Assembly (NCBI GenBank): GCA_000328365.1
Contig: KB301365.1
Span: 161,542 to 225,541 of the forward strand
Direction of reading: 5' to 3'
Origin: Capitella teleta
Taxonomy: Eukaryota > Annelida > Polychaeta > Capitellidae
DNA: 64,000 nucleotides
This document shows, piece after piece, positions 56,910-64,000 of this stretch. A program made the position numbers and the translations under genes. Position 1 is the first letter of the stretch. Each line of letters starts with the position of its first letter. A model generated the notes under the pieces. That model ran no database searches and was not told the origin of the DNA. It worked only from the letters and a program-made list of their open reading frames with translations.

Positions 56910-57619
56910 ATGGTAGTATTTTGTCGTTTTAAAATTTTGCGCTGAACTTCTTTTTCATTAATTAAGCCAAATAGTATAATAATATGATAAACAATTTTAT
57001 CGTGTCATTTTGAATATATTTAATTGACTGACAAGAGCTCGAATTACAATTTTATTGACAGTAAATGCGTTATATCATAATTCACTTCTCATTCTGATAT
57101 GCCACCAGACTGAATAATCATAACGGTCCTTCTCTTTTAGGCCACTGGTTCTGATCGGTCTGTGGGCTACGGCCTTGTAGCATTAGCCTTATCTATTTTT
57201 ACCTACTACACAGTCTGGGTTATAATTCTGGTAAGTTTCATCATCAAAACTTTTCGACATACAAATATTTCATCAAATTCAGCCATTTGTCAACGATGAT
57301 CATGTGATTCACCAATACTTCTTGCCCAGAGTTTATGCTCTTATTCTTCCAATTCTTGCTGGGGTCATTGTTTTATCAGCACTGGGTGAGTATTTGTCAA
57401 AAGAGAATTCTTACGTTTATCATGTCTGTAAAAATGTCGTGTTATGCAGAATTGCTTGATTCACTTTTAGTTTTTTTTTCCCTCAATTACTTCAAGTATG
57501 TATAATGTTTTTATAAATTTATGATGCATGGGTCATTCCTAAATTAATATCTATCATCTTTTTCAGGGGGCACCATAGCTGTAATTCTTGGCCGGCCAAA
57601 GAAACAAAAAACAAGTTGA
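56910..57619 (+). CDS. DPM2: Dolichol-phosphate mannose synthase regulatory subunit 2
   Basis: DPM2 is a small ER membrane protein that stabilises the DPM1-DPM3 dolichol-phosphate mannose synthase and also associates with GPI-GlcNAc transferase. Exons: 56910-56912, 57141-57230, 57283-57385, 57567-57619 (249 nt, 82 residues). It reads [49 protein letters not shown], and ends GRPKKQKTS. It has two membrane helices and the conserved FTYYTxWVxxLPF and HVIHxYFLPRxYA motifs, and human DPM2 has nearly the same length (84). The start codon stands alone at the end of exon 1, directly before a GTAGTA donor. AATAAA follows at 57673-57678. The gene ends 187 bp from the convergent DSN1 stop. Confidence 0.96.
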
Positions 57620-57805
57620 TTCAAGGACATTACATAGAATTTATCATTTACAATTTATGTACATATTTTGAGAATAAAATTACGCTGATTTTTTCCAATG
57701 CTTCGAATGGTATCAGCAATGCTAGAAACAGAACTGTTTACACAAGCTTCATTTATAATTTAAGCTCAGTGAATGGATAGAAATAAACTAAGAAGAAGGA
57801 TAGTG

Positions 57806-59260
57806 TTACGAGTCAACAGCAGACGACACGCAGGCCTCGATCAGCCCCTTTGCATCAGGTGACTTATCGAAAAATTGATGATCTGTAAAAATAAAATGTA
57901 ATAAAAAGTATCGATTCATATCCCTTTTGACACTCACATAAATTCTCATTATATTTCCTGAGCCTGCTCTGGCAGTTCAATGAAGATTTCTTTAAGAAAT
58001 ATACAGCATCCGTGAAGGCTATTTCCTGTTTAGAGCAAATAAAGAAAAGATCATCGACACCCATCTTTTACCACTTACGGTCACAGCTAACTTCTCAATC
58101 AACAAACTCAAATTATTCAACTTTTCCTGATAATTCGGTCGGCTGTTCAAGAAACGTTGCTGCTCTGGGGATAATTTTGGCGCATCATGCAGGATGAGGT
58201 CTCCTTTCAATCTGCTGCTTAATAAATTGTGTGAGATCGGACAGAAAAAAAAAAAAAAAACACGCAAGGATACCTTGCGGCATGATCAGCTGAATGTTTG
58301 CATTCTTTGAGAGCTTCATGCCATGCATTAGACTCAGCAGTGTATCTGAGAAATCAGAAATAAATCATAAATTGAATAAGACTTGGATGAACAAACCTTT
58401 TAAGATCTGCTTCCATTATTTTAATGGATGCCTCAGTTTTAGCGTCAGAAGGTTTTGGGCTGAGAGGAATCAGATGGAAGGACAGCGTAAGATGGTGTGC
58501 CATGACTCACCTCGCTTGCTTTTTAACTGCATTCGTTTCCAGGTCATCAGCATTGAGGTTATCAATGAGGTCACCCATGCTCTCTTTAACTGCAAAGAGA
58601 AACAATAAAAAAGAAAGCACAAAATTTTATTTACCTAATGAAATGAATTCTTGGGAATTTCGAGGAATGTCTTGAATACAGCGCAAAAGAGCAAACTAAT
58701 GAGAAGAGGAGAAACAGAAAATGAGGCGTAATCAAATTCAGAAGAGAAACACCAACCTCAATGGCTGCTTTGTGAAGTTCCTTTAGCCGGTGAAAAGGGG
58801 GAATATCCTCTCGTATATTCTTGCACAGGTCTAGAAAGAGGAAGAGGAAGACTGCATGATGTGAAGGAAGCAAATTCCGCATTACCACTCGACTGCAAAG
58901 CAGCGGAATTACAGTCACCGCGTCCAGCCATAAAACTTGACCTCCTCCTCAAATCCTTCACTAAGGTTTGATTCTGTAAAATCAACAATTGTGGATTACA
59001 GCATTCAACCAAGAGGCACTGACCGTTGTCCAGTCAGCAAAATCATCCTCTAAATCAGTCTCCATTTTTTCTACTGTAACTTCTGACAATTGTTGAGGAT
59101 TCTCACTGGCATGATTCTCTGAGTGAACGTCCGGAGTTAAAGGAATTCCACAGACGGCACTACCAACAGATTTTGATCGCTTCATAGGTTCATGAGGGGC
59201 GCAGGGGGGCTCATAAGAAGCGCGCTTGCGTGAAGAGTTGGCTGTCATTGCTGCTTCCAT
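57806..59260 (-). CDS. DSN1: Kinetochore protein DSN1 (MIS12 complex)
   Basis: DSN1 is a subunit of the MIS12 complex that links inner centromere chromatin to the NDC80 microtubule-binding complex. Exons in transcript order: 59260-59024, 58973-58886, 58830-58757, 58695-58635, 58589-58511, 58459-58397, 58345-58274, 58217-58079, 58025-57938, 57882-57806 (978 nt, 325 residues). The N-terminus is unstructured with basic Ser motifs. The RRRSSFMAGRG stretch fits the Aurora-B-regulated basic motif before the DSN1 domain. Then come DLCKNIREDIPPFHRLKELH, AWHEALKECKHSADHA and LNSRPNYQEKLNNLSLLIEK, matching the human order (SRSISVDL..., TWDQLLLHYQQEA, LNTKPDYQKILQNQ). Shorter than human DSN1 (356). The acceptor at 58217 is a tandem AAGCAG, so one serine may be optional. 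Confidence 0.9.
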
Positions 59261-59814
59261 CTTTTACTCTCCACAAGAACCTGAAAAGAAGTTGAGCGGA
59301 ATAAAAGCTGTGTTAACGACCACTGTCTATAACCATCACTTTTGCTCGGTCACAATGTGTTGTCAATTTGATGTTAATGACCCTATATAAGACGACCCCT
59401 GTTCAACATATCAACTCTATTTCAGTTCCATGTACATGCTTGGCCCTGGGTAGAACAGTGGGCGAGCAATAGCTATGCTGGTAATGGAGCGGGTGTATTA
59501 CTGCCAATTGTATTATTGGTAAGATGAGGCAGGCCTTCGATTACGAAAAAATCTCTGATAGCTGATTATGCACTCTCCTAAATTTGCCTACATGAGTGAA
59601 AATCAAAGTTGCTAAAAACTAGTTTCAGAACAAGATTGCATTCTTTCTCTATCGTTACTCCTCTCTGGAGTAGACTACCAACTACTGACACTCACACTGA
59701 CTGCTACTACTGCGAGCATCACAGTCACAGTCAGTGTCTGTCACAGTGCCAGTGACAGTGTGAGTGTCAAGTGTGACTGTCGAGCCACCTTCAACTTCAA
59801 CAAAATCAATATTA

Positions 59815-59892
59815 GGTGAGCGATATAGCCATAATCTGTGGGGATGATGATCAATATATCTATAGAAGTGTCTTTGAACAAGACTACCTTCA
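59815..59892 (-). mobile_element. MITE arm (copy E of the foldback family)
   Basis: On the minus strand it reads GTTCAAAGACACTTCTATAG ... ATCATCCCCACAGATTATGGCTAT, a diverged arm of the family at 9790 and 56271. Confidence 0.5.
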
Positions 59893-60469
59893 AATTCAAC
59901 TAGGCCTATCAAAATTTATTTGCATATTTATGAGGCATTTGGTCTGTCATACAAAGTTCCTTATGAAAAATCGCCTTTCACCAACAATAATATTACAATA
60001 GCCTTCTAATTTTCTCATGAATACATCACAAAATATCCATTCTAATCATATCTCACGTCAATAGTTGTTGACTCTTCTAAAAATATTCAATTTGAAACTT
60101 TTTGTACAACGCCGGCCTGATTTCCAAGAAAGGTGCGAAAATTCAATCCGAGCGACTCACTGCTGACGGATGTTTACATTGCGCAACGCTCGCGGCTGCC
60201 AGCATTTTTCTTAGTAAAAGTAGGACGCTGGTGATATGAAAAGAGTTCAGCAGTAAATCTAAAATCCGGATCGGTTGTTGTGGACCTTGGCGAAATTGTA
60301 GGCTACAGAATGGACGCTGTTATATTTGTCAGATTATTTGCATGAGATTTGTAAGGTAACCTGGAAGCATAAAATATTAATAAGTGGTGAAGTGTGGACT
60401 AATTTAGGGCCTGGCATGATTATGATAGGGCTGATCCACGAGCGATCAGGATCAGCCATATTTATGATA

Positions 60470-60531
60470 TAGCTGACATACTACAGCGAGCCCTATGGGT
60501 CTACAGACCTCGCCCGATAATCTGTGCTAGT
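60470..60531 (+). repeat. Interspersed repeat (copy 1)
   Basis: AGCTGACATACTACAGCGAG, CCCTATGGGTCTACAGACCT and CGCCCGATAATCTGTGCTA follow one another. The same run with few changes occurs at 62959-63011. Confidence 0.75.
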
Positions 60532-60587
60532 TATGATAATGATAGTATGATAGTATGGGGCTAAACTAAGTTCAACTAAAATTAACT

Positions 60588-60682
60588 TTAATCTCGTTCC
60601 CAGACTCCTATTGCTACATCATCCCCACAGAATATCAATATCAATAATAATTCAATATGGCTACAGAATGCAGCTAAACTTA
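60588..60682 (+). mobile_element. MITE arm (copy D of the foldback family)
   Basis: AATCTCGTTCCCAGACTCCT, TGCTACATCATCCCCACAGA and ATGGCTACAGAATGCAGCTA match the arms at 9790, 39319 and 56271. Confidence 0.65.
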
Positions 60683-61133
60683 CACTTACTAATTAAGTTT
60701 AAGTTACTAATAATAAGTAAATAGTAATATAACTATAATATTTATTAACAAAGCTCATGTTCAGTTCAAACGGAGACGCGTTCACAAAGAGAATCAACAA
60801 CAAACTACAGAGTGGTAAAACATGACCAATGGACCGATTAGCAACCTTTTAAATCGGCGCATTTACCCATCATATTAAAAATATTATGAGAGAAAATGTC
60901 AAAATCGCTTTCATTTTCAAATTCGGCGCTATTATTTACATCACGCGTGAACTCGTGAGATTTGAAAGTTTTATACAGTTTTCTATGTGCACGTAAATAA
61001 GACTCTGCGTAAATGTCGATTAAAAATTGAGTTACTGGGGCGCTTTTTACAGTTTTTTTCTAGCAGATCTCATCTAATCATCCTCACTTCAAATTATCAA
61101 CACCATTGAATGCTACAATTCTTCCTCTTAAAT

Positions 61134-61330
61134 CAGGGGTCAACAAACTTTTTATGGTGCTGGCCAGATTGTATATATCTCGGATCCAGTTTTAACTTGT
61201 AATCTCACCTCCAATTTGCAGTACGGTGGAACCGCGATATAGCGACAGCATTCGTCACACTCAATTTGTGTCGTTATGCGCGGCCGTCGGTTCTCCAAAG
61301 CAGGTCTCCCAGGAGTCAAAACAATTACTC
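61134..61330 (+). mobile_element. Two transposon left-end fragments
   Basis: CAGGGGTCAACAAACTTTTT followed by GGTGCTGGCCAGATT matches the terminus of a common hAT type (CAGGGGTCGGCAA). Beginning at 61222, ACGGTGGAACCGCGATATAG matches a Tc1/pogo-type terminus. Right ends were not found for either. Confidence 0.45.
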
Positions 61331-61959
61331 ATGTGAACGTTATAAATGCGTTATGGTCGCAGGACGTTATGAATGCACGAAAGCATTTACTTTTCAAACT
61401 ATCTCATTATTTTGAAATGTATGATGTATTTATTATTTCTGATTTTGAATTTTTTTTACTTTGAACTTTGAAATTGGAAAAAATAGTCTGAAAGGGTTGA
61501 TTGTTTCTTCATTTATATTTTCCTATGATCAATTTCTCTTATCAAATCACATATAGGGGGCACAAGAGCGTCATAATACTTGGCCCCAAGTGTTGTACTC
61601 TCACAGTATCTTGTCCCACGTTTCCTGATGTGCGATGCAATATCCTGCTGTGACGCCGAGGGATGGTCGCACTTGTACAGGCAGATCGCTTTCTTAACTT
61701 GAGGGGTGAACTGCGCGCTTTGGCGCTTAACTTGAGTAAATTAAGCAAGAGAGTGTAATTAAGTGTAGCATTTATGGGATTTGGAAATTGTTCGGTCTTA
61801 AAATCACCACATCAGTATAGTAGTACATGTAGAGAGTAGTGTATGTGCACTCGTCTGGATCAATTGCTGGCATCATTACACATATAGGATGATATAGCAA
61901 CCATTGCCAAGCCGCTGCTATAGCTGCTGATCATATTGCTGAGCCGATATCTCTGATTG

Positions 61960-62262
61960 GTGGAGTGGCTTAAGGAGCTAGCCGGTCATTTTTACTTCAG
62001 CCAGCCGATTCTGGCCTATTATAATCTGCTCCGGGGTCTATTGTTGGGGGAATTGGTCAGTAGGAGGTCAAAGATGTTGGAGGCTTCATTGTGTCTGATC
62101 CAAGTTGGTTGGTCGATGAGTTGGGTGAGCAAATGGTATGCAAGGCACGTGATGAGATGGTCCTCTGGCTATGATTTATCAGCAGGAGATTTGGTTGAGC
62201 CGATACCTTTGAGCCAAGCTATTTGGGGATAGTTAAAGTCACCGACAATGAAGGTTGATTGG
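61960..62262 (-). mobile_element. LINE endonuclease fragment
   Basis: The minus strand encodes TFIVGDFNYPQIAWLKGIG, then after an in-frame stop HLLTQLIDQPTWIRHNEASN and IFDLLLTNSPNN. These are the GDFNxP and D-LLTN blocks of the APE-type endonuclease of jockey/CR1 LINEs. It is an isolated remnant. Confidence 0.8.
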
Positions 62263-62586
62263 TGAGTCTGACATGCTGCCAAAATTGACGTGATGGTTGG
62301 GCTGACTCAATTATTGTAGTATCTTTTCCTCATATAGATCCTTAACATAGACGTCAACATAATGACTGAAATTTCTAGTCCATTTATTCTATCATTGTTG
62401 TAATAATGCAATTAATTAGGACTTATTATTCATTTAGTTTAAAATTTACGTACGACCCCATTGAAAATTATTTTCAATTCATCTTAGCTTTTCATTTCCG
62501 TTTGAAACACCGGAAACCTATAATTTCCGACGGCGGAATATCCAAAATAGATGCATTGAGAAACTTTGCAGAACACCAAGGAAATA

Positions 62587-62745
62587 ATGGCTCACATAGC
62601 CGGAAAAGAGAATGTTGTGCCTGAATTTGATTCCAAAAAAATCTTACCGGAGAATGCAGATGCGACTGATCTATCAGGGATTGCTGACATTTGCATGCTT
62701 AATGACACTGATAGCTCTGCTGTCTCCAACCAGATAAAGTCGAAG
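62587..62745 (+). CDS. First coding exon of an unidentified KEN-box protein
   Basis: A 53-codon exon starts ATGGCTCACATAGCC and ends AAGTCGAAG before a GTCTGT donor (phase 0). It encodes MAHIAGKENVVPEF ... DLSGIADICMLNDTDSS ... IKSK. The KEN at residues 7-9, followed two residues later by Pro, fits an APC/C degron, so a cell-cycle-regulated protein is plausible; I cannot name it. Upstream there is a short ATG CAT TGA frame and an ETS-like CCGGAAAC near 62510. No downstream exon was found before 64000, so the next intron would exceed 1.2 kb. Confidence 0.5.
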
Positions 62746-62904
62746 GTCTGTACTCTGTAGCTGTCGTAAACGCTGTTAATGTTACAGTAACAGTTATCTG
62801 GTCAGAGGATAATCAGTATTTGAATAAACTAGAACTATGGTCATAGTGATGATGATTTATACTAGTCTCATTCAAAACAATATGTAATGTCCCATATGTA
62901 TATA

Positions 62905-62953
62905 TAATTATATTAGCTGACATACTACTGTAGTATGTCAGCTAATATAATTA
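62905..62953. repeat. Perfect 24-bp palindrome with 1-bp spacer
   Basis: Arms at 62905-62928 and 62930-62953 are exact reverse complements around a single T. The arm starts TAATTATATTAGC and contains TGACATACTAC, which is also the start of the repeat at 60470. Confidence 0.9.
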
Positions 62954-62958
62954 GTAGT

Positions 62959-63011
62959 AACTACAGCGAGCCAAATGGGTATACAAACCTCGCCCGAGAA
63001 TCTGTGCTATA
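62959..63011 (+). repeat. Interspersed repeat (copy 2)
   Basis: ACTACAGCGAGCCAAATGGG, TATACAAACCTCGCCCGAGA and ATCTGTGCTA match the repeat at 60470-60531. Confidence 0.75.
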
Positions 63012-64000
63012 ATTATATATACTATTATATAGGGATGCACGGAACTTAGGATTTGCCGGAACCCAGAAGGAGTTCCGGGGAGTTTGCTCCGGCCGGAACT
63101 GGGACCGGAACCCGGAACGAGAATCCTATTGGAAAAAAAAAGAAAAAAAGAAAAACTCTAGCCTTGAACGCCTGTCATCAAATTCAAATGCTTGGTGCCA
63201 TTGGTGGTCTCATGACTTAATTGAATGAACCAGCAACAAGGAGAAATGTTCAAGGATAATTTTCACTCATGCATCTTTATTCGATTGCGATCATTCGATC
63301 ACTGATACTATCTGATTAGCCCCTAATGTATGAGGATGGAGGCACTGTAGCCATGCTAACCCCATGCAATGTTTATTTTAGGTAGCCGACTCCTCCTGTG
63401 TGTTGTTAGTCATTAAACAAGTCATCAACCCATTCACACTTGGGCGCTTCTTTAAAAAGCCATGAATGCTGTGTTAACCAGCCAATTAGTAGATCAGAGG
63501 GATTACGCAATCAATTGAAGGAACAAGGCTCCAAATTTCTGAGTCGGCGCCAGTCACTTTAATCAAACTTTAAGTGCCCTTAATCCTTATTAGTTTTTTT
63601 CCTTCTGACTCACCTTCACCCGCATCAGGTGTTACGTAATGTCTTGCTCTAACATAGAATTAACGATGCCATTTTTTTTTACTCGTGTGCACAAAATCTG
63701 GTGGCGAGTTCCGGGACCATATGCGTTTTTTGCTGGAAACCGGAACACCGGGAAATACTACGGGTTCTGGGCAGCCGGAGTCGGAAACAGGAAACCCCCT
63801 AAATATAGATTCTCACTTCCACGAAAAAAACTTTGCCAGATGCTGAGATGAGAGTGTATTATTGACTCCGCTTTGGCTTGGGGAGCTAGCGTGCACCCTA
63901 AGTTAAACTTTGGCCCAACTTCCTTAGTGACCCTTGGCTTGTGAGTTTATTGGGGAATGTGTACTTTTAACTGAGAGACGGGCAGCTGCATCATACCAGT

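Larger units (their letters stand above)
59261..62586. other. Intergenic region between DSN1 and the KEN-box gene
   Basis: About 3.3 kb. It contains MITE arms (59815, 60588), a short repeat (60470), a hAT left end (61134), a Tc1/pogo-like terminus (61222) and a LINE endonuclease fragment (61960-62262). A CG-containing patch at 60130-60230 might be a promoter, but no exon could be attached to it. Confidence 0.55.
62746..64000. other. 3' end of the window: repeats, no gene recognised
   Basis: Contains a perfect palindrome (62905-62953), a copy of the 60470 repeat, and a segment from about 63032 that opens AGGGATGCACGGAA and has GGAACC-type motifs both near 63045-63110 and near 63700-63800. The latter is probably a hAT-like transposon. 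The remainder is unassigned. Confidence 0.5.

Noticed and set aside
1-64000. A coordinated multi-gene system or operon
   Set aside because: The genes are unrelated housekeeping and structural genes on alternating strands with separate promoters; nothing links them as a pathway.

Overview
The window is nuclear DNA of an animal, most likely a marine invertebrate; the phylum cannot be fixed from the sequence. The evidence is spliced genes with many short GT-AG introns (often 49-110 nt), metazoan families (RIC3, lamin-type intermediate filament, API5, DSN1), and abundant LINE, SINE, hAT, pogo-like and piggyBac-like relics in the introns. No rRNA, tRNA gene, CRISPR, operon or virus-like element was recognised.

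Layout, left to right. 3-4725 (+): 3' part of a large chromatin-remodeller-like protein (CECR2/RSF1-type WHIM motif) with acidic and Gln-rich tails. 5966-10207 (-): RIC3. 10432-24948 (+): CNOT11, with a 9.2-kb intron holding a probable small gene on the other strand (19250-19915), a LINE and SINE relics. 25637-35111 (-): an intermediate-filament protein with a lamin-type rod and a lamin tail domain. 39107-44756 (+): API5. 45329-51864 (-): a protein with two CH-like regions and ankyrin repeats. 54604-56573 (-): an SRSF7-like splicing factor. 56910-57619 (+): DPM2. 57806-59260 (-): kinetochore protein DSN1. 62587-62745 (+): probable first exon of an unidentified KEN-box protein running beyond the window.

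Organisation. Neighbours are unrelated housekeeping genes, not a pathway cluster. RIC3/CNOT11 (224 bp apart) and SRSF7-like/DPM2 (336 bp) are head-to-head and probably share promoters. The remodeller/RIC3 and DPM2/DSN1 pairs are tail-to-tail. Exon models were built by hand from reading frame, splice signals and phase. In every gene with a recognised start the total coding length is a multiple of three.

The most unusual items are the filament protein with a full-length lamin-like rod but a 324-residue head and no CaaX box, the CH-ankyrin protein, a candidate poison exon and a 12-nt microexon in the SR gene, a myristoylation-type acidic protein nested in CNOT11, a piggyBac-like element inserted in a LINE inside API5, and frequent pyrimidines at intron position +3.
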